Origin: Stomorhina lunata
Taxonomy: Eukaryota; Arthropoda; Insecta; Diptera; Rhiniidae
Assembly: GCA_933228675.1 (NCBI GenBank)
Contig: OW121744.1
Coordinates: 114,103,600 to 114,167,599 of the forward strand
Direction of reading: 5' to 3'
DNA: 64,000 bases
Below, piece after piece: positions 1-9,896 of this stretch; position 1 is the first letter of the stretch; each line of letters begins with the position of its first letter. The notes beneath the pieces were generated by a model, which was not told where the DNA came from, ran no database searches, and was given only the letters and a program-made list of their open reading frames with translations. Both the position numbers and the translations under genes were made by a program.

Positions 1-658
1 CCCTGGTACTTTGGATCAATGTATTGACATCGAGTAAATCCAAACCCAATATATAAGAGCATTCGGGTGTATAAGCCGGAAAGTTATTCGTTGTTACTGT
101 AAAATTTTCCATTTTATAGAGATAATTCTAGAAGAAAAGAAAAATCTGTAAAAAAAACGATAAATACCAGGACTATACCTACACTTTTGAAGGGACATGA
201 GGATGGTATATTGGTAGTTTTCTTGAATTCCATCATCAAAGCTTCAATGAGTTTATTATCGAATGTATGACTTATGGCCGCACAGGCCTCCAATTTTATA
301 TCAATAAATCTTATATATTTTGTCATAATATTCTTTCGCTTTACATCAATCCAAAAACGAATTTTCAACTCCTCACCCATATCCTTAACCAGACTGAGAG
401 TTTCCGAAAAGATATAGTGATTTTTGGCGACTTTTGAAAAGTCGCATTCGTTTTCTTTGAAACGCTTGCCGAAAATTTGACAGGTAAAGTTTTTGATTTC
501 CAGATTGAAACGTCTGTTGGCAGTCTTTTATAAAAAAACGTAAAAAGATTTAAAAAGTTATATCTTGCATAATTTTTTATAATTTTTTTAAATCCTACTT
601 GAGTTTGTGTAAAAAATAATTTCAAAATGACTAAACAATAAAAATATTTAAGCGACAT
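1..658 (-). CDS. g1: DUF1091-family secreted protein, 3' end cut by window edge
   Basis: Three exons on the minus strand: 599-658, 183-524 and 1-127 (continues outside the window). Exon 1 gives 20 residues beginning MSLKYFY, hydrophobic, a signal peptide ending ..TQTQ. Exon 2 (114 codons, phase-0 introns) holds the family pattern: NFTCQIF with an N-glycosylation sequon at the first Cys, ENECDF, KNHYIFSE, RFWIDV, IKLEAC and SCPFK. Exon 3 starts NYLYKMENF and contains an extra Cys (YTPEC) shared only with g12. Donors are GTAGG-type; the exon 3 acceptor is TTCTTCTAG. By homology with g12 about 8 residues and the stop are missing. Pfam DUF1091 membership is by motif recognition. The family is related to ML/GM2-activator-like lipid-binding folds and, in Drosophila, to CheB chemosensory proteins. 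Head-to-head with g2. Ligand unknown. Confidence 0.85.
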
Positions 659-965
659 TGTTGGTGGTTTAATTCTGATTCAAAACTAATTATTATTTGA
701 ATTTAAAATGAAATATTTCATATTATTTGTTGTATCTAATGGGTTCTTAAAAGCCATTTTCATTAAAACTAATTTACTTAGATATCGATCGTTTCGGTTA
801 ACTTAAAATTTTATATATTTAAACGATATTGGAATAATTAAAATTCATGAACTTTAAAATATGACACAAATAGAAATAGAGTTGAAAAGTTTTGAAATAC
901 AAATTTCAAATTATAAAAATTATAAAAATTTGCATGGTAGGGAAATAATAACAATTTACATTTAA
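659..965. other. 5' flank of g1, conserved in the inverted copy
   Basis: AT-rich, no coding potential. It aligns in reverse complement with about 48290-48505 upstream of g12 (shared blocks such as CTAATGGGTT/AACCCATTA and GATATCGATCG/CGATCGATATC). It is the ancestral promoter side of g1/g12. The match fades near 930, just before the 31-bp array. Confidence 0.6.
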
Positions 966-2763
966 CTTTACTATAGGAAAGTTGACGACAGGAAGATATT
1001 ACTATAGAAAAGTTGACGATAGAAAGACTTTACTATTGAAAAGTTGATGATAGTAAGGCTTTACTATAGAAAAGTTGACGATAGGAAGACTTTACTATAG
1101 AAAAGTTGACGATAGGAAGACTTTACTATAGAAAAGTTGCCGATAGAAAGACTTTACTATAGAAAAGTTGACGATAGGAAGACTTTACTATAGAAAATTT
1201 GACGATAAGAAGACTTTACTATAGACAAGTTGACGATAAGAAGACTTTACTATAGACAAGTTGACGATAGGAAGACTTTACTATTAAAAAGTTGACGACA
1301 GGAAGATTTAACTATAGAAAAGTTGACGATAGGAAGACTTTACTATAGAAAAGTTGACGATAGGAAGACTTTACTATAGAAAAGTTGACGATAGGAAGAC
1401 TTTACCATAGAAAAGTTGACGATAGGAAGACTTTACTATAGAAAAGTTGCCGATAGGAAGACTTTACTATAGAAAAGTTGACGATAGGAAGACTTTACTA
1501 TATAAAAGTTGACGATAGGAAGACTTTACTATAGAAAAGTTGACGATAGGAACCCTTTACTATAGAAAAGTTGACGATAGGAAGACTTTACTATAGAAAA
1601 GTTGACGATAGGAAGACTTTACTATAGAAAAGTTGACGATAGAAAGACTTTACTATAGAAAAGTTGACGACAGGAAAACTTTACTATAGAAAAGTTGAAG
1701 ATAGGAAGACTTTACTATAGAAAAGTTGACGATAAGAAGACTTTACTGTAGAAAAGTTGACGATAGGAAGACCTTACTATTGAAAAGTTGACGACAGGAA
1801 GACTTTACTATAGAAAAGTTGACGATAGAAAGACTTTACTATAGAAAAGTTGACGACAGGAAAACTTTACTATAGAAAAGTTGAAGATAGGAAGACTTTA
1901 CTATAGAAAAGTTGACGATAAGAAGACTTTACTGTAGAAAAGTTGACGATAGGAAGACCTTACTATTGAAAAGTTGACGACAGGAAGATTTAACTATAGA
2001 AAAGTTGACTATAGCAAGACTTTACTATAGAAAAGTTGACGATTGAAAGACTTTACTATAGAAAAGTTGACGATAGGAAGACTTTACTATTGAAAAGTTG
2101 ACGATAGGAAGACTTTACTATAGAAAAGTTGACGACAGGAAGATTTAACTATAGAAAAGTTTACTATAGCAAGACTTTACTATAGAAAAGTTGACGATTG
2201 AAAGACTTTACTATAGAAAAGATGACGATAGGGAAACTTTACTACAGAAAAGTTGACGATAGGAAGACTTTACTATAGAAAAGTTGACGACAGGAAGATT
2301 TAACTATAGAAAAGTTTACTATAGCAAGACTTTACTATAGAAAAGTTGACGATTGAAAGACTTTACTATAGAAAAGATGACGATAGGAAAACTTTACTAC
2401 AGAAAAGTTGACGATAGGAAGACTTTACTATTAAAATATTGACGACAGGAAGATTTAACTATAGAAAAGTTGACTATAGGAAGACTTTACTATAGAAAAG
2501 TTGACGATAGAAAGACTTTACTATAGAAAAGATGACGATAGGGAAACTTTACTACAGAAAAGTTGACGATAGGAAGACTTTACTATTGAAAAGTTGACGA
2601 CAGGAAGATTTAACTATAGAAAAGTTTACTATAGCAAGACTTTACTATAGAAAAGTTGACGATTGAAAGACTTTACTATAGAAAAGTTGACGATAGGAAG
2701 ACTTTACTATAGAAAAGTTGACGGTAGGAAGACTTTACTATAGAAAAGTTGATGATTGGAAAA
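966..2763. repeat. 31-bp minisatellite, class I, array a (about 58 copies)
   Basis: Tandem 31-bp units built from GTTGACGATAGGAAGA followed by CTTTACTATAGAAAA, plus-strand orientation. Frequent unit variants are GACAGGAAGATTTAACTATAG, GATTGAAAGACTT and GATGACGATAGGGAAACT. A multi-unit block containing the GATGACG / ACTACAG variants repeats about every five units between 2140 and 2640, a short higher-order period. The array fills the divergent spacer between g1 and g2. The equivalent spacer in the other arm holds different DNA. Confidence 0.95.
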
Positions 2764-3021
2764 CATTTCTTCATTGTGTACACATTTTAGTTTTAGTTTG
2801 TAGATAGAAATTTTTTCACTTAAATTTCGGACTCACATATTAATCGGTTAATCTCCTCCCGATAATAATCTTTCACATTACAAAATGATAACTTCTTAAA
2901 TGATTTTTAATTAAATTAAATTAATTAACAATTTTTAAAATTAATTGATTTTTAATTACAAATTACTTTTCACCTAAAACTTTTCCAAAATGTTCATCAT
3001 TTAAATTCAAAACTCAATAGA
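2764..3021. other. 5' flank of g2, conserved in the inverted copy
   Basis: AT-rich. It contains a stretch (about 2810-2960, e.g. TAATCGGTTAATCTCCT) that recurs in reverse complement at about 45590-45730 upstream of g11. It probably contains the g2 promoter; no TATA box is convincing. Confidence 0.55.
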
Positions 3022-3731
3022 ATGTGGTCCAAAAATTTTAACAAAGTCCTAATAATTCTAATATTATTCCTAAAAACCTGTCAACAAGTAAAAAATCTTT
3101 AATATTTTTTTGGAAAATTTAATAATGAAATTTTAATCTATTTCTTTAAAAACAAGGTCCCACGACGCCGTCACTGGAATCTGGAATTCTTCAATTTGAC
3201 CTGTCAGAATTATACGAAAACCATAAGTGTCTTCGATTGCAATTACAAAAGATTAGCAGCCAGTAATTATATATTCTCCGCCCGCCTAAAGTTAAGCAAA
3301 GAAATGGATAAGGAATTTAATGTACACTTTGTCGTTAATGTGATTTCGAATTTCAAGAAAACCCTGATAAAGTTTATCGATCAAAAAATGAGCATCTGTG
3401 AGGCCTTCAGAACCGATTTTGAGATACCCATTTTGAAGGGTATTTTGCAGGAAATAAGAAGAGCTGGGAATCTTCCATTTCAGTGTGCCTTTAAAAAGGT
3501 ATAGTAGAAAAAGTTAAGCTTCTGTGATTTTAACATGATTTCCCTTTGATTTAACAGGATTTTCTTTACGAAGTTCAAAATCTTTCTTTTACGGATAAAT
3601 ATTTGTTAATATCAAGTCCATATGTTAATTTTTCCAATACAATTGAATTACTCGAGGGTAATAAAATGATGGCCTCGTTTTTGCTTACCGGTGGTATTAT
3701 TCCCAAAACGAAAATGTTTAAAAACTTTTAG
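3022..3731 (+). CDS. g2: DUF1091-family secreted protein, 193 aa
   Basis: Exons 3022-3087, 3157-3498 and 3558-3731. Exon 1 encodes 22 residues starting MWSKNFNKVLIILILF, a signal peptide. Exon 2 (114 codons) begins VPRRRHWNLEFF and has NLTC (glycosylation sequon at Cys1), FDCNY, ASNYIFSAR, MSICEAF and QCAFKK. Exon 3 reads DFLYEVQNLSF and ends GGIIPKTKMFKNF. Introns are phase 0, with donors GTAAAA and GTATAG and an acceptor TTAACAG. The usually invariant Pro of CP-x-K is Ala here (CAFK), whereas its inverted paralogue g11 keeps CPLK. g2 and g11 differ at 35 of the 114 exon-2 residues by my count, the most divergent mirrored pair. A polyadenylation signal AATAAA lies at 3761. Family assignment is from motifs; function unknown, probably extracellular lipid or pheromone binding. 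Confidence 0.87.
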
Positions 3732-4289
3732 TCCTTAAAATTAAAAATAATATAATTATCAATAAATTTTTATAACTAGTTCAATTTTAAAGCTACTTTT
3801 AATCATTCATAATAAAGAAAGTTCCAAAAAGTACCAAATATCGCCTCTGAGATAGCCCTAGTTTATTAGTTTTGCAAATCTCAAAAATTTCTTATTAAAT
3901 TATTAATTTATTTATCCATCAGCGTTAAGCCCTACATCACTAACACGCCACCGAGTTTTTATCATAATAAATCATTTACGAACTACAAATGATGCTACTG
4001 CGGAGCCTAGAACTCAATTTAAAACTTTTCCTAAACAGAACTAGAACAGAATTTGAAAAGAAAAAGGGAGCAGAATCAAGTAAAGACTCAACCGTTCTGG
4101 GTGACTCAGTAATTCAAGATTACTCAGAACCAATATACGACTCAGGAATTCAAGATGACTCAGCAGTTTGAGATTACTCAGCATTTCGAGAAGTTTCAGC
4201 AATTCCAGATGATTAGGTTCTATAAGATGTCTCAGCAGTTCAAGATGATTAGCAGTTAAGAAACACTAGATCAGAACTAGAAGATATCT
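3732..4289. other. Spacer with left direct repeat of g3 and 36-bp repeat seeds
   Basis: About 3955-4250 is a near-copy of 5995-6300: both carry ATCATTTACGAACTACAAAT, GAGCCTAGAACTCAATTTAA, then imperfect GACTCAGTAATTCAAGAT / ACTCAGCAGTTTGAGAT units. These two stretches bracket g3 as direct repeats. The short ACTCAG units match, in reverse complement, the 36-bp satellite at 42240-44463. The open frame at 3989-4171 is repeat-derived. Confidence 0.7.
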
Positions 4290-4920
4290 CGAACAGAACT
4301 AGAACGGACCTAGAACAGAATAAAGAACAGAACTAGAACAGAACTAGAACAGAACTAGAACAGAACTAGAACAGAACTAGAACAGAACTAGAACAGAACT
4401 AGAACAGAACTAGAACAGAACTAGAACAGAACTAGAACAGAACTAGAACAGAACTAGAACAGAACTAGAACAGAACTAGAACAGAACTAGAACAGAACTA
4501 GAACAGAACTAGAACAGAACTAGAACAGAACTAGAACAGAACTAGAACAGAACTAGAACAGAACTAGAACAGAACTAGAACAGAACTAGAACAGAACTAG
4601 AACAGAACTAGAACAGAACTAGAACAGAACTAGAACAGAACTAGAACAGAACTAGAACAGAACTAGAACAGAACTAGAACAGAACTAGAACAGAACTAGA
4701 ACAGAACTAGAACAGAACTAGAACAGAACTAGAACAGAACTAGAACAGAACTAGAACAGAACTAGAACAGAACTAGAACAGAACTAGAACAGAACTAGAA
4801 CAGAACTAGAACAGAACTAGAACAGAACTAGAACAGAACTAGAACAGAACTAGAACAGAACTAGAACAGAACTAGAACAGAACTAGAACAGAACTAGAAC
4901 TAGAACAGAACTAGAACAGT
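4290..4920. repeat. 11-bp minisatellite AGAACAGAACT, left copy
   Basis: About 57 almost perfect tandem copies of the 11-bp unit CTAGAACAGAA, ending with one short unit. Higher purity than the copy at 6305-7262, so more recently expanded or homogenised. No transcription signal seen. Confidence 0.97.
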
Positions 4921-5032
4921 TCTCTTCTAGATCTAGGTATATATTAAATTAAATTTATTTATAAACGTCTTTCTCTAATGAAGAAATGACTCCAAATTTG
5001 TTTATTAGCTCATTTAGCAAAAAGGTACTTTC

Positions 5033-5808
5033 CTAAACTTTGTTGGGAAGTATACTGCCCTTAATTTGCATACTACCAATCACTTCATCCGCTTCGAACA
5101 AATCTAACACCTGGACAAAGTAAAAAAATGGCATAACATTGTTTAAGCTCTGCTCGTTAAATGTTAAATTTGATATGGTATACAAAAAATTCTGTAAAAA
5201 ACAATGTTAATTTAACATTTTTTTCCATATTCAAATGTAGTTCCAAAAAATAGTACTTACTGCTTTAAAGGGACATTCATAGGGCAAATTACTGCTTTTT
5301 CTCAGTTGAATTACTTCGGATTGTAACAGCGGCTTATCGAGATTAATGTTAAAGGAATCACAGACCTTCATTTTAAGATCGACATACTTTAGAGTAATGT
5401 TCTTTGTTAAAGGGGTAGCATCAATGAAATATCTGCCGAAAAAATTCGCTTCCATATCTTTACTAAACATCAGTTCACCACTAAAGAGATAGTTATTGGT
5501 CTCTACTTTCTCTAGTCGACAATTAAATACTTTGACACTCTTTGTGAGAGGTTTACAAGTTATACTCTCAAATGTTAAGTTAAAATTTTTTAAAGGACGC
5601 CTCTTGAATATAAGAAAGAAAAGAGAATGTTTTAAAATAACATAACTTTACCGTTTTTAGGGCAGTCGTTATTTATGTCAGGATTTATGGGGTTATCAGT
5701 CTTAATGAAGTTAAAATAGAGCCTCGGAGATTTTTTGGATAATTAACTTACCTGAGCCAAGTTTTTAGAAACTATTAACAAACAAATCAGGGCAAGAGTA
5801 TTCCGCAT
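5033..5808 (-). CDS. g3: DUF1091-family secreted protein, 185 aa
   Basis: Exons 5752-5808, 5261-5602 and 5033-5191 on the minus strand. Exon 1 encodes MRNTLALICLLIVSKNLAQ, a compact signal peptide, with donor GTAAGT. Exon 2 (114 codons) starts RRPLKNFNLTF and contains SITC, FNCRLEKVE, NNYLFSGELMFSK, GRYFIDATPL, LKMKVCDSF and ECPFKA; donor GTAAGT. Exon 3 reads NFLYTISNLTF and ends KGSILPNKV. It is closest to g4 and g10 in exon 2 and exon 3 motifs (YFID, CDSFN, NFLYT, GSILP). It sits between two direct repeats (3955-4920 and 5995-7262). It has no counterpart in the inverted arm, where the corresponding interval (40835-44811) holds a satellite instead. Function beyond family membership is unknown. 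Confidence 0.87.
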
Positions 5809-6304
5809 TATTTATGATATATGTTTGCGGAGCAAATAATCTACTAAGTCTGTTTAATTAATTTAAAAACCAAAAGAATTTTTAAACAAGTAATTTATAA
5901 AGATAATCAATTCAATTTTCCCAATAACTTATTAATATTCAGAATGGTTTTGAACAAAAAAAAAACATTATTAACAATACTAATGTTACTCCAGTTTTTA
6001 TCTTAATAAATCATTTACGAACTACAAATGATGCTACTGAGGAGCCTAGAACTCAATTTAAGCCTTTTCCTAAATAGAACCAGAACTTAATTCAAAAAGA
6101 AAAAGTAACAGAATCAAGTAAAGACTCAACCGTTCTGGATGACTCAGTAATTCAAGATTACTCAGCATTAAGATATGACTCAGGAATTCAAGACGACTCA
6201 GCAGTTTGAGATTACTCAGCATTACGAAAAGGCTCAGCAATTCCAGATGATTAGGTTCTATAAGATGACTCAGCAGTTCGAGATGATTAGCAGTTTAAGA
6301 AGAC
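5809..6304. other. Spacer with right direct repeat of g3
   Basis: The 5' flank of g3, followed at about 5995-6300 by the second copy of the direct repeat described at 3955-4250, including the ACTCAG-type seed units. No gene seen. Confidence 0.65.
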
Positions 6305-7262
6305 TAGATCAAAACCAGAACAGAACTAGAACAGAACTAGAACAGAACTAGAACAGAACTAGAACAGAACTAGAACAGAACTAGAACAGAACTAGAACAG
6401 AACTAGAACAGAACTAGAACAGAACTGGAACAGAACTAGAACAGAACTAGAACAGAACTAGAACAGAACTAGAACAGAACTAGAAAAGAACTAGAACAGA
6501 ACTAGAACAGAACTAGAAAAGAACTAGAAAAGAACTAGAACAGAACTAGAACAGAACTAGAACAGAACTAGAACAGAACTAGAACAGAACTAGAACAGAA
6601 CTAGAACAGAACTAGAATAGAACTAGAACAGAACTAGAACAGAACTAGAACATAACTAGAACAGAACTAGAACAGAACTAGAACAGAACTAGAACAGAAC
6701 TAGAACAGAACTAGAACAGAACTAGAACAGAACTAGAACAGAACTAGAACAGAACTAGAACAGAACTAGAACAGAACTAGAACAGAACTAGAACAGAACT
6801 AGAACAGAACTAGAACAGAACTAGAACGGAACTAGAACAGAACTAGAACAGAACTAGAACAGAACTAGAACAGAACTAGAACAGAACTAGAACAGAACTA
6901 GAACAGAACTAGAACAGAACTAGAACAGAACTAGAACAGAACTAGAACAGAACTAGAACAGAACTAGAACAGAACTAGAACAGAACTAGAACAGAACTAG
7001 AACAGAACTAGAACAGAACTAGAACAGAACTAGAACAGAACTAGAACAGAACTAGAACAGAACTAGAACAGAACTAGAACAGAACTAGAACAGAACTAGA
7101 ACAGAACTAGAACAGAACTAGAACAGAACTAGAACAGAACTAGAACTAGAACAGAACTAGAACAGAACTAGAACAGAACTAGAACAGAACTAGAACAGAA
7201 CTAAAACAGAACCAAAACAGAACTAAAACAGAACTAGAATAGAACAAGAACAGAACGAGGGA
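6305..7262. repeat. 11-bp minisatellite AGAACAGAACT, right copy
   Basis: About 87 copies of the 11-bp unit with scattered point variants (AGAAAAG, CATAACT, TGGAAC). Same unit and same relative position as 4290-4920, so the two arrays flank g3 in direct orientation. Confidence 0.97.
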
Positions 7263-7540
7263 CAAAGTAAAGAACAGAATAATGAAAAGAATCAAGAACA
7301 GAATCAAAAATAGAATTAAGAACGGTAGCAACAACAGAATCGAGAACAAAATCAGGAACAGAATTAAGTACATAATTAAGAATGGACTCAAGAACAGAAT
7401 TAGGATCGGAATTAAGAACAAATTCAAGAACAGAAACAAAGATAGAATCAAGAACAGAGTCATGGACATTATAAAGAACAGAATCAATAACAGAACGGAA
7501 TCAAGAACAGAATCAGGAACGGAATATAACCAACATTTCT
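7263..7540. repeat. Degenerate AAGAACAGAATC repeat tail
   Basis: Imperfect ~12-bp units (AAGAACAGAATC, AAGAACAGAATTA) continuing from the 11-bp array. Because the unit is a multiple of three it generates spurious open frames on both strands (for example an N-R-I-K-N-R repeat frame). Not coding. Confidence 0.85.
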
Positions 7541-7600
7541 TTACATTGTAAACACCAGCACAAACCAAACATACCTATGATGGTGTAGGGTATAACTAGA
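7541..7600 (+). mobile_element. Relic 5'-terminal fragment of the TATACCCT element family
   Basis: Contains ACCAGCACAAACC then ATGGTGTAGGGTATAAC, matching the end of the insertion at 41029-41680 (CATCATCACAAACCC ... GATGAAGGGTATAA). Only this terminus is recognisable; in the element's own 5'-to-3' sense it is the 5' end, lying on the minus strand. Confidence 0.4.
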
Positions 7601-8257
7601 ACAGAACAAAACAAATGTGTATTCTGACAATTTGTTTTTTGTTCATAAATATAAGGAGTGTTACGAATAAAGTAAGCTTTTACTATTTCAGTCAAAACAT
7701 GTCCAAATCTTTAATAGATACGCCAGAAAATGATCTGAAAACATTCACCAAGAAATTGCTTGTTACAATAAACACAGAAATTTATAAAACGAAGTGACTA
7801 CAAAACCGGATTTTATCGTTACTTCAACAGCACAGAGTGCCCCTACATATGGCCTAATTAGGTATCACGCTGTTATGGTAAAAAGGCACTTGAAGCGGTA
7901 TTCAAAGAATAATATAATTTTTGTAACACGAGATTCAAATCCAACCAAATGACCAGAACTTCAAGCTATGGGAAGTTTTTGGAAAGACTCTTTCTTTAAT
8001 ATAAGAATATTGCACTTTCTAGATTTGTTTTCTGTCAAAAGTGAAATTATAGTAGATAAAGAACAATGAGAAATACATAAATTCACAAACAAACATAGAT
8101 TTGATGAGCACGTGCATGTGCCTTAGCTTTCTTCATTGGATGAACGTCTCTATTAGATGTTTCCGAATTAGAGTAAAAAAGGTATATTCTCCTTTTTAAG
8201 GGACTTATCGAATAGACCATAAGGCAAATCAAAGTATAGAAGTGCAATATTTTTATA

Positions 8258-8760
8258 TTGTCACGAATTTCCAATTATTCAACCCATTGTGCAAAATTCA
8301 TTGCTTATAATTCTTCTGGAATGTTCCTGTTGATGTTGTTATTGTTCTGCTTATAAACAAAAACAGAACCATAATTTTCTCTAATCTATCGGCTCTCTCA
8401 CACTCTGTAGCTGTTAACTTCAGATAATCCATTTCTACAACGTATGTGTGTGTGTGTTCTTGATCATGTGAGAATGTATTGGAACATGCATGAACTTTTG
8501 TAAACCACATTGTTAGCATAATCAACGACAGCAGATCTTTGCTTACGTCTCTTTTCCACTATATAAGGCCGATGAGTGAGTATTGTGGAAACAGTTTTGT
8601 ATTGAGACGCGTATAATAGAACAGTGAGACTAAGAATATTTGTAAAGCAATTTTGTGAAGGGCGTTTAAGTGATTAACTCTAAATTTAAAAAAATAACTT
8701 TGTAAAAATATAACTTTGAAAAAACTACATAAAGTGTTTTAATTTTTTCTTCGGTTGTTT
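8258..8760 (+). mobile_element. Possible solo LTR or promoter-bearing insertion
   Basis: Starts about TGTCACGAATTTCC. It contains a (GT)n run at about 8446, a clear TATA motif TATATAAGG at 8560-8568, then downstream sequence with CAGTTTTGTATTGAGACG, the arrangement expected of a retrovirus-like LTR promoter. No flanking internal domain or certain target-site duplication could be identified, so the boundaries are guesses. It is absent from the homologous element in the other arm. Confidence 0.3.
8560..8568 (+). promoter_or_regulatory. TATA box TATATAAGG
   Basis: Strong TATA consensus, followed about 30-40 bp downstream by pyrimidine/CAGTT initiator-like sequence. It lies about 530 bp upstream of g4 exon 1, too far to be the g4 core promoter, so it more likely belongs to the inserted element. 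Confidence 0.35.
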
Positions 8761-9098
8761 TTAAAAAGAACTCCTTCAAGGTTTTAAAGGAAAAACCTAA
8801 TAATATTATATAGTCTTTGATTTTTTTTATGTTGTTCATTTTAAGTTTTATTTAACTCAACGCAATTACAAATCGTGTACGGAACACTCCTTATTTGTTA
8901 TTTTTTATGGCTGGTTAACTCAAAATTATATTCAAATCACCTTGTTTAAACAATTACTTATAAAATCACTATTTAAATATTAAACTAGTAATAGAAAGTT
9001 CTAAATGTGACCGTCTGAAACGTACTAATTAAAAAAAACTAGTTTATATTAAATATCTAGACCGAGTTAGTTCCCCTTAACCTCAAAACCAAATCAAA

Positions 9099-9846
9099 AT
9101 GATGCGGATAATTCTCGCCCTATTTTATTTGTTACTAAATTCGAAAAGCTTGGTTCAGGTTAGTTACAATAGTTTTCTTAATTTTTAATTTTTTACTTTT
9201 TATGCCTTAACAATTTGGTTTATTAGCCATTTCATTATTTTACAACTTTATAACCCTAAAAGAGTCGTGCCAAAAGTCATTTTAATTTGACATTTAACGA
9301 CATAACATGTAGACACTACACCAAAAGTTTGAAAATCTTTAATTGTTCTTTCGAACAAGTGGCCTACAATACTTATGTTTTCAACGGAGATGTGATGTTT
9401 GCCAAGAAAATGGAAAGGAATTTTTACGGAAGATATTTTATTGATTTTAAACCTCTAACAAAGAATGTCACTGTTAAGTATATCGACGTCAAAGTTGATA
9501 TATGTGATTCCTTTAATACCTGGTTCGATATAGCTCTACTACAATCAGAAATTAGGGAACTCAGAAGAAGCAGTAACTTTCCCTATGCCTGTCCTTTGAA
9601 AGCGGTATTTAACTTTGGAATTTATTTTTTATATGTTAGAAGAATTTATTTAATTTTTTCTACTTTCAGAATTTTTTGTACACTTTTCAGAATTTTACAT
9701 TTAGCGATGAAAGTTTAAATACGGTCATGCCATTCGTTCACTTTGTCAATGGAATTGATTTATTTGAATCCAACAAAATGATGGCTAGTTTTGAGACTAA
9801 AGGCAGTATTCTTCCCAGGATGAAAAGGAAAAGAAAAACTAAATAA
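9099..9846 (+). CDS. g4: DUF1091-family secreted protein, 192 aa
   Basis: Exons 9099-9158, 9263-9604 and 9670-9846. It starts at the first of two adjacent ATGs (MMRIILALFYLLLNSK), a signal peptide. Exon 2 (114 codons) has HFNLTFNDITC, FNCSFEQVAYNTYVFNG, GRYFIDFKPLTKNVT, KVDICDSF and ACPLKA. Exon 3 uses the acceptor at 9669 (TACTTTCAG), not the later TTTTCAG, because this restores NFLYTFQNF as in g3. It ends GSILPRMKRKRKTK, a strongly basic tail. Polyadenylation signal AATAAA overlaps the stop (9842). g10 is the inverted partner, with 15 differences in 114 exon-2 residues. The match extends through the 3' flank to about 9896, where the satellite begins. Secreted, ligand unknown. Confidence 0.9.
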
Positions 9847-9896
9847 AAATTCATATGAAACACTTTTAAGTTATTTTAATTTTTATTTTCAATTTC

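Larger units (their letters stand above)
7643..8900. mobile_element. DNA-transposon relic with inverted termini, itself invaded
   Basis: Left terminus ATAAGGAGTGTTACGAATAA (about 7649) and right terminus GGAACACTCCTTAT (about 8880) form imperfect inverted repeats. The shorter copy at 41688-42156 has the same termini, and the two share internal blocks such as GTGACTACAAAAC. The stretch near 7900-8000 reads with frame breaks like RDSNP..PEL..G.FWK, reminiscent of the C-terminal part of IS630/Tc1-mariner transposases, which is only a suggestion. The extra ~0.8 kb in this copy (about 8010-8850) looks like a later insertion. No intact transposase. Confidence 0.5.

Noticed and set aside
7179..7568. 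Hydrophobic minus-strand frame and basic plus-strand frame (7282-7551)
   Set aside because: Both strands of the degenerate AAGAACAGAATC repeat; composition follows the repeat.
9670..9693. Alternative g4 exon 3 acceptor at TTTTCAG (9690)
   Set aside because: It would remove NFLYTFQ, which is conserved in g3, g6 and g10; the upstream acceptor keeps the family length.
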